Positions 26,527-35,648 of a stretch of DNA of 44,019 nucleotides are shown here, piece after piece (positions within the stretch are counted from its first letter, which is position 1; each line of letters opens with the position of its first letter). The stretch lies in the IMG/VR virus record IMGVR_UViG_3300047564_003298, positions 1 through 44,019 of that record, one strand, 5' to 3'. This DNA is from a virus. Under the pieces are notes generated by a model, which worked only from the letters and a program-made list of their open reading frames with translations, was not told the origin of the DNA and searched no databases. Position numbers and translations under genes: made by a program.

Positions 26527-29500
26527 TTAGTTCCCTGTAAGTGTCACGATTTTGAATTTGAGACCGCCGCCAACTAAATTAGGTACAACGTGATATACTG
26601 CATTCGTTGTGTTACCATAATACGCTAGATTGAGATCGATATAGTTAGAAATAACATTATTCACTCTAGCATTTTGAGTTGTTGCTTTCTTCAAGTAAAT
26701 AACATCAGAGGCAATATAACTATATGGAGAATCTACAGTCAATACAGTAGCATTCGAGATATTTATCACTTGTCTAACCTGGTTTTCGATCATGATATAG
26801 TCGTTAGCCATGAGTTGCGTATTGAAGAGAGTATTTGTTCCGACGACCGTTCCGTTATTTGTGAATATTTGAACTGTTCCAGTTTGTGCAGTATAAACAT
26901 TTGCTGTTGCAATATTGAACGAAACATTATCCCCAACCTTGACAATCTCAGAAAGAGCATTGGTATTTCCAGCAACAACAAGGCGAGTATTTGATAGCAC
27001 TTCTAATGCTTGGATTGTTTCAGCCATAATAAAGTTGCTATTGACAACAAAATGTGTGGCATTGGTTACAGATACGACTTCTTTCACCTGCCCAGCGATT
27101 CTAATAATATTGTTTTGAGATATGATTGGTTGTTCTGGGTTTGGCGCCAAGTTACTTGGATACAATCCATCGTATCTTGAATTAGACATTGCTATAACTT
27201 GATTGCCGTCAACATTAGAAGCACCAAGAATACGAAGGAACATTGTGTTACTTGAACCAAGACCCTGACCTCTATAAACAAAGTCTCCGTAAACTTCTAG
27301 TTCTGTGTTACTGTTGATTCTAGAGATTACTCCAGTAATTGGAAGTCTGAGCACTTCAGGAACAACGATGTCATCTGGATCATCATCAATAATCATCAAA
27401 TCACCGACGTTGACTCTCGTATTGGCATAAAGAGAAACATTTGTTGGATCTGGAACCCAAGTCGTGGATGTTCCAGTTACAACGTTTGATCTAGAATTTG
27501 CAACCGCAACAGTAGCAGCTGCAGCGCCCTCAGTTCTATTTCTAGAAAGAATAGCAGTCACATTTGAAGAATACTCAGTTGCTCTTTCAATATCGTTTCT
27601 TGATAGTGTTTTAGAAATCATTGACATTCCTGCAGGATGCGCAATGTTTCTAATTGTTGTTTCGTAATCGACTAAATTCTTCTCTGACTCAATGACGTAA
27701 GAGAAGTTGTGATAGATCTTTCCGTCTTGAAGAACTTTATCCGCACTCACAAAACCATCAGAGTTTAGATAAAATCCATTGAATTCAATCAAACCATTAG
27801 CAAAAAATGCTTTACCTTTCGCCAATCCATTACCATAACGCATTGGATTTGGTAGACCATCTGCAATTACCTGAGGGGGATATTGCTCAGGTGCTGGAAC
27901 ATTCATTGAAAGATTTGAATTACAATAAACGCCATTGGCGCTAATCAAGTCTGTTGTATTGCTAAATGAACCAGAGTAGTTATAAAGTCTCAAAACACCT
28001 GTTTCTTTATTGTAAGACTTGACATTTGCTCTGAATGAAGAGTCAGCAATGCTTGCGCCTTGATAGACGTACTCAGTTTCTGTGAAAACGTTTGCTTCTG
28101 GGATTGGGTTGATTACTGTATCTAAAACCTTCAATGAGACGTTTGGAGTTGCAACGTAATCAAACCCTCTGTAAATAAGTCTCAAGTCTCGGATTCTGCC
28201 GATAGCAGAGGTGTTCACAATATTTTCAACACCATCGCCAAACAAATATCCAATCAATACTGGCTCAACGCCATTTTGTCTTTGTACGACAGCACCTGTT
28301 GCAGTTGTCTTGAATGCGCTATTGACGTATAGGTGAGTGTTATTGATTACGCTCACAACTTTACGAATTTCATTATTGATTCGAATCAATTGACGATTAT
28401 TCGCAGCACTGCTTCCTGCAAACGTTGTTCCAGTACCAATCACCAGATTGCTTCCAACTTGAATATTTGCTGTGCCACTAAGAGTTGTATAACTTGGTGA
28501 CTGTCTTGTTACATGAAGTTCTGGTCTAGCGACGTATCCTTCACCACGATCAGTAATTGTTATTGATGTGATTCTTCCAGCAGAACCTACAGACTGAACT
28601 ACAGCAGAGCCGCCATATCCACGACCGCTGAACGAGATTGTATCACCAATCGCGTATCCTCTGCCTCCATCAACAATTCGAATTTGAGAAATCAAGCCGA
28701 GATCTCTAAATGTTTGCCAGTGAGTTTTCTTTAGTTCTTGCTCATCTTCATAACTATAGAGAGAAGATAGTTGAGTGTCATAGTGAGACTCAATACCCAG
28801 TCTTGGTGATTGTCTAAATCCTGCACCGCCATTGATCACAGAGATCAATGCGATACCACCAGTGTTTTCTGTGACATAGTCAAAGCATTGAACAAGCTGG
28901 CTTTGTGAGTTTGCAGGAACTGAATCGTTTACAATCGAGTTTACGATGAAAACCTTATCAGTATTCTTAGTTTGAATTTGAGATCCAGTGAGTGCGGTTG
29001 CAACACTATCAACACCTTGAAGTTTGACATCATAAATTAGAATCTGGCCAGTATTAGCAGAAGGACCACCAACGCCGAAAAGAACATTGTTTGGCGTTGC
29101 AACCTTACCAGTAAAGCGAGCGTCTAAGAAGTTTGTGCCATTTGCCCAAATTTGCTCAGCGTTTGCATAGAAATCGTCTTTATCTGTTTCTGTTACATTC
29201 AAAATAACATTACGATTGTTCTGAGTGAACGCATCATAATCTGCATCACTGATCACCGTATCAGCCATATAATCGATAACACTACGATCGTATGTAATCG
29301 GAATTAGGAAATCTCTTTGACTGTTTGAAGATGAATCTGTCTGATTTAGAACCGTCACCTGCAAATCAGTGAATAGGTTTGCGCGCGGATCATCACCAAC
29401 GCCACGATAAACAATAACCTCAGTGTTGGAGTAGAGGCGATATCCGTATCCTGGAAAGCGCGTTGTTACTGATTCAATAGAACCAAGAGTGACGTTACCA

Positions 29501-30345
29501 ACAATCGCCACAGCATCGTTAGCGTCACCTGTAATACCAAGACCGCCAGTCACTACAACTGGATCACCAATATTATAAAACAAACCACGACGACGTTGTG
29601 TTGGGTCTGTTTTGATATTTGAATCAATTCGAATGTTAGAGATAGTTCCAATGATTCTTTCTAAGAAAACGCGAGCGACGCCATATTGATCGATATAATC
29701 AATACGAATACGTTCGCCGTTATTGAAATATTGCTTTACGTTAGAGACGTAAATTTCAATGATCTCTTTTCCGTTTGTTTTATCGATCGTTCTGTTTGCT
29801 GACTCAACAACGCAACTTGCGCCAGATTCAGTACCAACAATCAAACGTTTTTCTAATAGATTTACGTCAACGCTCTTATTGCTTTCGCTGACCGTGATTC
29901 GAAATGCTTTTGGTTTCGCCCACTTACCGTCTGATGCGATGAGAATTTCTTCTTTTGGATAAAGAACTTCGATATCTTCAGCAAATAATGCTCTGAACAA
30001 CCACTTGAGTGATTCATCGCTGCCCTTCTTGCTGTAGTATTCTCTTGCGCTCTTTAGAATCTTCTCAGTACTGAGAGCAGTTTGCTCTGGGAAGTATGGA
30101 AGCAATTCTTGTTTGAAGTAGCGAATAAATTCGTCTGGCGTTTCATCAATATCACGATACTTGTCAATGTTCATTGCATGGTAAACAGTGTTACCCGCAG
30201 TGTTAGAAACTCCAGAAGGATTATTGGTTTCTAACCATTGATAATACAACTCAACAAAACGTTGAAATTTAGGGTGATCTGCTCTAATAAAATCAGGTAA
30301 CTGATTCCCAATGAGAGCTGATAATGTTTTTTCAGAAACAGCCAT
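26527..30345 (-). CDS. gp7: Baseplate wedge protein gp7-like
   Basis: 1272 aa against 1032 in T4. The N-terminal region has LPDFIRADHPKFQRFVELYY, then AREYYSKKGSDESLKWLFRA and IEVLYPKEE. This matches the block in the C-terminal half of T4 gp7 (LQDSNFEAFCEAYIQYL, YDFYSTKGIEASYKFLFKVL). The T4 N-terminal half therefore appears absent, and the C-terminal side is extended by repeated beta modules: about residues 640-705, 965-1050, 1095-1150 and 1170-1230. Gly-rich modules (GGRGYAIGD, RGEGYVARPELHV) lie near 555-620. gp7 is the wedge initiator binding gp10 and gp8 in T4. Order gp6-gp7-gp8 is conserved here. Confidence 0.85.
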   Translation of the reverse strand: MAVSEKTLSALIGNQLPDFIRADHPKFQRFVELYYQWLETNNPSGVSNTAGNTVYHAMNIDKYRDIDETPDEFIRYFKQELLPYFPEQTALSTEKILKSAREYYSKKGSDESLKWLFRALFAEDIEVLYPKEEILIASDGKWAKPKAFRITVSESNKSVDVNLLEKRLIVGTESGASCVVESANRTIDKTNGKEIIEIYVSNVKQYFNNGERIRIDYIDQYGVARVFLERIIGTISNIRIDSNIKTDPTQRRRGLFYNIGDPVVVTGGLGITGDANDAVAIVGNVTLGSIESVTTRFPGYGYRLYSNTEVIVYRGVGDDPRANLFTDLQVTVLNQTDSSSNSQRDFLIPITYDRSVIDYMADTVISDADYDAFTQNNRNVILNVTETDKDDFYANAEQIWANGTNFLDARFTGKVATPNNVLFGVGGPSANTGQILIYDVKLQGVDSVATALTGSQIQTKNTDKVFIVNSIVNDSVPANSQSQLVQCFDYVTENTGGIALISVINGGAGFRQSPRLGIESHYDTQLSSLYSYEDEQELKKTHWQTFRDLGLISQIRIVDGGRGYAIGDTISFSGRGYGGSAVVQSVGSAGRITSITITDRGEGYVARPELHVTRQSPSYTTLSGTANIQVGSNLVIGTGTTFAGSSAANNRQLIRINNEIRKVVSVINNTHLYVNSAFKTTATGAVVQRQNGVEPVLIGYLFGDGVENIVNTSAIGRIRDLRLIYRGFDYVATPNVSLKVLDTVINPIPEANVFTETEYVYQGASIADSSFRANVKSYNKETGVLRLYNYSGSFSNTTDLISANGVYCNSNLSMNVPAPEQYPPQVIADGLPNPMRYGNGLAKGKAFFANGLIEFNGFYLNSDGFVSADKVLQDGKIYHNFSYVIESEKNLVDYETTIRNIAHPAGMSMISKTLSRNDIERATEYSSNVTAILSRNRTEGAAAATVAVANSRSNVVTGTSTTWVPDPTNVSLYANTRVNVGDLMIIDDDPDDIVVPEVLRLPITGVISRINSNTELEVYGDFVYRGQGLGSSNTMFLRILGASNVDGNQVIAMSNSRYDGLYPSNLAPNPEQPIISQNNIIRIAGQVKEVVSVTNATHFVVNSNFIMAETIQALEVLSNTRLVVAGNTNALSEIVKVGDNVSFNIATANVYTAQTGTVQIFTNNGTVVGTNTLFNTQLMANDYIMIENQVRQVINISNATVLTVDSPYSYIASDVIYLKKATTQNARVNNVISNYIDLNLAYYGNTTNAVYHVVPNLVGGGLKFKIVTLTGN

Positions 30346-30348
30346 AGA

Positions 30349-32418
30349 TTATTCTACTACTGGATTGATGATTGTTGCGATACTTGCAGGATCAGTTAGG
30401 TCCATCGTCACAATTCTATTTTGTGAAGAACCAAAGACTTTCTTCGAAGGAATAGCATGCACAACCATAGTACCAAATGGATCAGAAACTGAAACTGGTA
30501 GGAAATTGTTGATTGCGATTTGACCTGTTAGATAGTCAATTGTTCCAATATTATCATTGATTGTTTTCTTTACTGGAGAAATATCGTCATAGTAATAAAT
30601 CTTCAAACGACCATTTCTACCCTGTAAACTTACTCTCAATTCTGCACCCACACCACCGCCGCCCACAATTTTTGCGCTCGCTGATGTATAATTTGCACCA
30701 GAATCTGTGATTACAATCTTTCTAATTTGACCATTGACAATGACCGCCTCAGCAGTTGCACCATTTCCATCACCCTCAATTATAACTTGCGGTGTTGTGG
30801 TGTATTCGTTGCCTGGAGACACGACTTGAATGTCTTCAACTCCAGTATAAGATTGAATCACTTCTTCAATATAGCAATCTCTTAGAATTCCTGCATTATC
30901 AAAATACTTGAATGATGGAGTTACTTTGATATGATTTGCGTTAGTTCCCTGCAACAATTCAGTATTGAAGTTCAGAGTATATGATAATGCGCGTGTGCTA
31001 TCAGCAAAGAAACGCTTCTCAAGAGAAACGAATACATCATTGCTCACAATAGAATTATCACAGTCATCGATTGCACGAGAAATTTGAGACACTCTGAAGA
31101 TTGAATTGAAGTTGTTTAGATTTTGATTTGCGAAATTACGAATTGCTGCGACTACTGCTGCATCAACTTCGTTTTGCGTCTTATTAGTCTTGGTTGGATC
31201 GTACCAAACCTCAGCCTTTACATTGACATAATTGTAGTCGGCTGGAACATATTCTGGTGTAACAGTTAGAACACTAAATGGTTTGATAATATCTTTCTTG
31301 ACTGTTTCAATTTCGGCTGCAGTGATTTCGTAGCCACCTAGTGGTTTGGCTGAGAAAAACACCTTACCGTAAACTGGTGGATTATTTTCTTCACCACCCC
31401 AAACGTTCACTGCTTGGAAGTATGGATAATCGCGATTGATCAATGCGATATAATCGTTCTTAGTGACTGCACGATTTTGAGAAATGTATGCCTTCGGCGC
31501 AGTGAATCGAATATTTTCGATCGTTTCTGCTTGTGCTCCTGATGAAGATTCATTTACAAGAGTAACATTTGCTGTAGTATTGTTTAGAATCGTATCAAGT
31601 AATCTGAAGTTTCTCAAACCATTGGCATTCAAACCGCTGGTTACAAGATAAGAAACAACGACGATATTTCCGTTTGTTAGTTTTTTACCAATTATACCAT
31701 CACCGAAGTAGATCTGATATTTGCCATTTCTATTTTCTTCAATATAGTATACACGAGCATCAGCATCAACATCTGTGGCATCTTGAGCGACGATATAAGA
31801 TTCTTGATTCGCATTCTCAGCAGAAACCTGAACTGTGACTTGAAGTGTTGATGTATCAATATTCGTATCAGGAAGTTCAAAGTATTGTTTTGGATTTGTC
31901 TGTTCGTCGTAAGTGAACGTGAAACCAGTTGGTAAGCCTTCTTTGATTTCTAGATTTTCTGCGACGAATAATCCAGTCGTAGTATTTTTCGTAACTACTC
32001 GACTTGATGGGGTGACGAAGATATAGTTTGTGCTATCTTTAGTTTCTGAGATGAATCGAGTAAATCTTGGTATAAGAACGGCACTGTTTGCGTCGTTTTG
32101 AACTGGGGTAATTGTTAGATCGATCGCTGCTCTAGCGGCAACCTTAGAGCGAGGAGTATATCCTAGAAGTTTGGCATGTGAAACGACAGACTGACGAACC
32201 AATGCAGTATCGATAAACATCTCATTGGCTACCATATTCAAATAGTAACCCATGTAGTGAGTGTTATATGCCAATAGATCGAGCAGGACAGCCATGCCCG
32301 AACCCTCAAAGTTGTAATCACTAAACTCAGACTGTGATTTGAGATAGTTCTTTAGATTATCTCTAATAATATCGAAGTCAAGTTCCGCGACCTTGAGTTT
32401 TGAGTCAGAATTTGCCAT
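30349..32418 (-). CDS. gp6: Baseplate wedge protein gp6-like
   Basis: 689 aa, close to T4 gp6 (660 aa). The N-terminal signature is clear: FSDYNFEGSGMAVLLDLLAY, then NTHYMGYYLNMVANEMFIDT and LLGYTPRSKVAARA. The central GKYQIYFGDGIIGKKLTNG is typical of the gp6 / J-like wedge family. Gly-rich modules (SPGNEYTTTPQVIIEG, DSGANYTSASAKIVG) occupy about 545-625. gp6 forms the continuous ring that ties the six wedges together. Its start overlaps the gp25 stop, and gp7 follows three bases later. Confidence 0.93.
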   Translation of the reverse strand: MANSDSKLKVAELDFDIIRDNLKNYLKSQSEFSDYNFEGSGMAVLLDLLAYNTHYMGYYLNMVANEMFIDTALVRQSVVSHAKLLGYTPRSKVAARAAIDLTITPVQNDANSAVLIPRFTRFISETKDSTNYIFVTPSSRVVTKNTTTGLFVAENLEIKEGLPTGFTFTYDEQTNPKQYFELPDTNIDTSTLQVTVQVSAENANQESYIVAQDATDVDADARVYYIEENRNGKYQIYFGDGIIGKKLTNGNIVVVSYLVTSGLNANGLRNFRLLDTILNNTTANVTLVNESSSGAQAETIENIRFTAPKAYISQNRAVTKNDYIALINRDYPYFQAVNVWGGEENNPPVYGKVFFSAKPLGGYEITAAEIETVKKDIIKPFSVLTVTPEYVPADYNYVNVKAEVWYDPTKTNKTQNEVDAAVVAAIRNFANQNLNNFNSIFRVSQISRAIDDCDNSIVSNDVFVSLEKRFFADSTRALSYTLNFNTELLQGTNANHIKVTPSFKYFDNAGILRDCYIEEVIQSYTGVEDIQVVSPGNEYTTTPQVIIEGDGNGATAEAVIVNGQIRKIVITDSGANYTSASAKIVGGGGVGAELRVSLQGRNGRLKIYYYDDISPVKKTINDNIGTIDYLTGQIAINNFLPVSVSDPFGTMVVHAIPSKKVFGSSQNRIVTMDLTDPASIATIINPVVE

Positions 32419-32810
32419 TAGCGTACTCTTTCTAAGAAGAATGTAATTGTAAGTGGTTCGGTTGTATTCTTTATAAAGAATGACATTGTAATATCATAAC
32501 GATTCTCTTCATAATTCGGAGAAGCAACGACTTCTTGAATCTCGATTCTTGGCTCGTAGTTTTTTAGAGTCAAGAAAATCGCATCCTGAATCAAAGAGGT
32601 TGTCACGTTATCAATAGGTTCGAATAGAAACTTCTTCAGATTTGATCCGAGATCTGGTTTGAATGGACGTTCATAGTGAGCAGTTAGGAGAAGATTGCGG
32701 ATCGACTGGGCGATTGCATTCTCGTTTAGTTTCTTAGAAACATCTTTCGTAACTGGATGAAGTCCGAAATCTAAATCGAAATCAGAAAATTTTCTAGCGA
32801 TAAGAGACAT
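32418..32810 (-). CDS. gp25: Baseplate wedge protein gp25
   Basis: 130 aa, same length as T4 gp25 (132 aa). It contains the family's EPR core motif in LKNYEPRIEIQEV and the upstream RPFKPDLGSNLKKFLFEP segment. The fold is lysozyme-like only in name; gp25 is the sheath-initiating wedge core protein in T4 tails and in type VI secretion (TssE). A near-perfect late box lies 29 bases upstream. The gene overlaps gp6 by one base. Confidence 0.95.
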   Translation of the reverse strand: MSLIARKFSDFDLDFGLHPVTKDVSKKLNENAIAQSIRNLLLTAHYERPFKPDLGSNLKKFLFEPIDNVTTSLIQDAIFLTLKNYEPRIEIQEVVASPNYEENRYDITMSFFIKNTTEPLTITFFLERVR

Positions 32811-32838
32811 TTGAACTCGTTGGGTTCTAGTTATTGAT

Positions 32839-32846
32839 TATTTATG
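32839..32846 (-). promoter_or_regulatory. Probable late promoter, CATAAATA
   Basis: CATAAATA, 7 of 8 matches to the late consensus, 28 bases upstream of the gp25 start. It overlaps the stop codon of the preceding gene, and would drive gp25-gp6-gp7-gp8 separately. Confidence 0.6.
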
Positions 32847-34053
32847 CTGGATCGGGGAGCTCTCCAGTAACTCCAGGATATGGATCCACGTAGTTATTTT
32901 CGAGATTTTTAGTGACAGATATTCCTGACAACGAAACATCGAAGTCGAAAGATATGGTGGTTGGGAATCCGACCAGTTTCAAGAATTTGCAAAAATCCAT
33001 GGTAAACCATTGGAATAGAGCACCCAGTCCGATTAGTTTGAAAAACTTATTGATTTTAGCCATAAACTTCTTTAGAAGGTACATTGGCCACTGTTCCGCA
33101 AAGTGTTGAGCGGCTTCTATATTACGATGAATCTTTTCCTCGTAACTTGTGACAAATTCTTCTATGTCTCCGCCTATCAAGTCTAAGAGAGAATATCCAA
33201 AAATCTCAATACTCTCAAGTTTCTTTACTATCTCTTTTCGAATTTCGTTCTTCAATTCTGCAGGTGCATTTTGTATTCTCTGAACCTGAGCGTCGATAGC
33301 ATTTTGAATAATCGATTGTACGTCTAGTGTCAATAGAACAGGGAGGGGTGGCAATCCTAAAGTTTCCCAGATGGTATTGAATTTATCGATCAGTTTAGCG
33401 ATCGCATCGTAGATTATAAGGAGGGCAGCATTCTGTAGTCTCGCCATAATGTAAGAAAATATAATCTCGGCTCTAATGGCTTTAGAATTGACTCCATACT
33501 TCAATCCATCGTAGAGTTGATACGCAGTAGGGAGAATTGAGAATAGAGGATCTACCTTTTCCACAATTTGCGCTTTCAGTTCTGCTCTATATGCTGGGTT
33601 CGAAAAGAGCTGTATAATATCGATAGAAATGCCAAGAACTGGGATCGTGAACGTCAACGGTATAACATTGCTGATAATCTCGATAATTTTCGCTTGAATG
33701 AATAGATGGTACTCTTGACAGAGCGCAGTAATTCGTCGTTCCCATTCTTTGTCTGGAATACTCACACCCTTGTAAACGGGATTCGATACGGAGACAGGGT
33801 AGTTGCCTAAAATTTTCTCAATGCTTTTGATGATCGATCGAACCTGCTCAATTCTCTTTTGTATAGGTTCTATTTTTTCTAATATTCTTCTTCGTGCCTC
33901 GTCCTCGGCTTGCAATGCGGCTTCTCTTACCAATTTTTCTATTTCAACTTGAAGTACCGATGGAAGATTAGCAACCTGAACAAATAGATTGGTCAATGCT
34001 GCTTTGGTCGGCAGCATTGTTCCTTCGCATGGAATAGATAAACTAATCGCCAT
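32842..34053 (-). CDS. Uncharacterised helical protein between gp5 and gp25
   Basis: 403 aa, not recognised. The first 110 residues are highly charged and helical (EIEKLVREAALQAEDEARRR, KIEPIQKRIEQVRSI), predicting coiled coils. The middle alternates amphipathic helices with hydrophobic stretches (IISNVIPLTFTIPVLGISI; NAALLIIYDAIAKL; LGLPPLPVLLTL). The C-terminal part has KKFMAKINKFFKLIGLG, then SFDFDVSLSGISVTKN, and ends in a Pro-rich tail. Its fixed position between hub spike and gp25 suggests a hub or tail-end structural or assembly role (inference). I chose ATG 34053; a GTG one codon upstream overlaps the gp5 stop. Confidence 0.75.
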   Translation of the reverse strand: MAISLSIPCEGTMLPTKAALTNLFVQVANLPSVLQVEIEKLVREAALQAEDEARRRILEKIEPIQKRIEQVRSIIKSIEKILGNYPVSVSNPVYKGVSIPDKEWERRITALCQEYHLFIQAKIIEIISNVIPLTFTIPVLGISIDIIQLFSNPAYRAELKAQIVEKVDPLFSILPTAYQLYDGLKYGVNSKAIRAEIIFSYIMARLQNAALLIIYDAIAKLIDKFNTIWETLGLPPLPVLLTLDVQSIIQNAIDAQVQRIQNAPAELKNEIRKEIVKKLESIEIFGYSLLDLIGGDIEEFVTSYEEKIHRNIEAAQHFAEQWPMYLLKKFMAKINKFFKLIGLGALFQWFTMDFCKFLKLVGFPTTISFDFDVSLSGISVTKNLENNYVDPYPGVTGELPDPA

Positions 34054-34055
34054 CA

Positions 34056-35648
34056 CTAACCACCAGAAGTATTAGATGTGGTTCTTTGTGAAGTAATTTG
34101 AACTTCTTGTAAAGTTTCGGTTTTCGGGAAGATTCGTTTACCAATACTGGTCACAACTTCTTTCACTTTACTTGCTGCCTTCAGATCTGGATCAACATTG
34201 AACTCGATATTCTTTTCAGCAGCCTTCGTCGCAACCGTATCAATTTTACCAATTAGATTATCCTTCAAGTCATTGCGAAGGCTCAAGATATCGCCCTTCT
34301 TCTCGTTGATGCTCACTTCGAAATCAGCAACCTTCTGTGTCAATTCGCCCAATGGTAGTTTATCAACAAAGCCTGAGATAACTTTATCCGCCATTTGACC
34401 CAAGTCTTTGAATGTGTTACCGATAGAAGAAGTGATTCCGCTGAGAGACTTACCAATACTCGACCCACCAGTTTCAATCTTCTTGCCTGTCACTGTGACC
34501 TCTTCTAGTTCATCTGAGACTGCCTTCGATGCGGCTGATGCTGCGTTTGTATTTGCTGCTTCTGCTGCATCTTCGGTAGATGGTGCTGATCCACCGCCAG
34601 TCAAACCAGCTCCAGAGGATGAGGTTGCAGAACCATCCTGCATATTGATTTGAGCAGCTGGGATGTCAACAGTATCACCTTGCAATGCTGCAGTTGCGCC
34701 CTTCAAACTCAACTTCTTATTGGCTGTTAGATTTGCAACACCCAATGCATTGATGTTCATATCAGAAGTTGATTCAGCATAGAACTTCTTGCTCTTCATA
34801 CGAATGTCGCCAGTCACAGAAAGATTATAGTTTCCTGCAACCTCGATGTTCATATTGCCGCCAACTTTTAGATTACAATCGCCGCCTACTGTGACTGAAC
34901 ACTTACCGTCGATGTAGACGTAGTCTGAACCCATGACTACTGTGTAATGATCTTTCTGCACTCTTTCAACGCGATTTCCATCAGCATCAATTTCGAGATA
35001 CGATCCATTTCTGTGAGCAAGATGCACTCTCTCTTTTCCTGGCGTATCATCAAACTCTAACGCATGTCCTGATTCAGTTTCGAGCGCATTATTGTATGGA
35101 TACTGAGGATTGAAAGATGATGGTGGCTCACTCCAAGTCACACCACCAGCAGATTTGATATTCTTCTTTAGATTTTTCTTTCTTGTTGCTATGATCGTTG
35201 ATTCAGATCTGCCTCTAGACAATCGATTGGTTGTTGGCTCTTTTAGATACTTTGATTTTGGATATGCTTCAGCAGCATCGTCTGGCTTCTTGGGGCGTCC
35301 GCTCAACTTTCCTGGATCGCTAAATCCAAATTGATAGTTTGGTTTCTTATCAGGCTTGCCTGGAAGAATGCCGACAATTGCAGGGTTTTGTGCATTATCG
35401 CCATCAATAAAGAATCCGAAAACCATATCACCTTCTTTTGGTGTATATGAGTTTGGGCTGTTCACTGGAAGAACTGGATGAGCCCATGGAAGGCTTTCTG
35501 TTGGAATGCGCTCTTTCTTTTCTGTGTGCCAGCCAAAGCATCGCACACGAACACGACCAAGTTTCTCTGGATCATTGCGGTCTTCAACAACCCCAATCCA
35601 CCAGATAAAACCCTCAAGTCCAATAAAATTTTTCTTTGCGCCTGGCAT
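34056..35648 (-). CDS. gp5: Baseplate central spike gp5-like, without lysozyme domain
   Basis: 530 aa from ATG 35648 (TGATG overlap with the hub gene). The N-terminal OB-fold shows GFIWWIGVVEDRNDPEKLGR, RVRCFGWH, LPWAHPVLPV and EGDMVFGFFIDGD. A linker is followed by GHALEFDDTPGKERVHLAHR and then spike-forming beta-helix repeats of the VgrG/gp5C type: V-x-G-x strands such as YVYIDGKCSVTVGGDCNLKV, GGNMNIEVAGNYNLSVTG. The T4 lysozyme domain expected between OB-fold and spike is absent; that stretch is short and basic. The C-terminal third is Ala/Ser rich and partly helical (DAAEAANTNAASAASKAV), unlike T4 gp5. It forms the tip of the hub with the gp27-like protein encoded just before it. Confidence 0.88.
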   Translation of the reverse strand: MPGAKKNFIGLEGFIWWIGVVEDRNDPEKLGRVRVRCFGWHTEKKERIPTESLPWAHPVLPVNSPNSYTPKEGDMVFGFFIDGDNAQNPAIVGILPGKPDKKPNYQFGFSDPGKLSGRPKKPDDAAEAYPKSKYLKEPTTNRLSRGRSESTIIATRKKNLKKNIKSAGGVTWSEPPSSFNPQYPYNNALETESGHALEFDDTPGKERVHLAHRNGSYLEIDADGNRVERVQKDHYTVVMGSDYVYIDGKCSVTVGGDCNLKVGGNMNIEVAGNYNLSVTGDIRMKSKKFYAESTSDMNINALGVANLTANKKLSLKGATAALQGDTVDIPAAQINMQDGSATSSSGAGLTGGGSAPSTEDAAEAANTNAASAASKAVSDELEEVTVTGKKIETGGSSIGKSLSGITSSIGNTFKDLGQMADKVISGFVDKLPLGELTQKVADFEVSINEKKGDILSLRNDLKDNLIGKIDTVATKAAEKNIEFNVDPDLKAASKVKEVVTSIGKRIFPKTETLQEVQITSQRTTSNTSGG

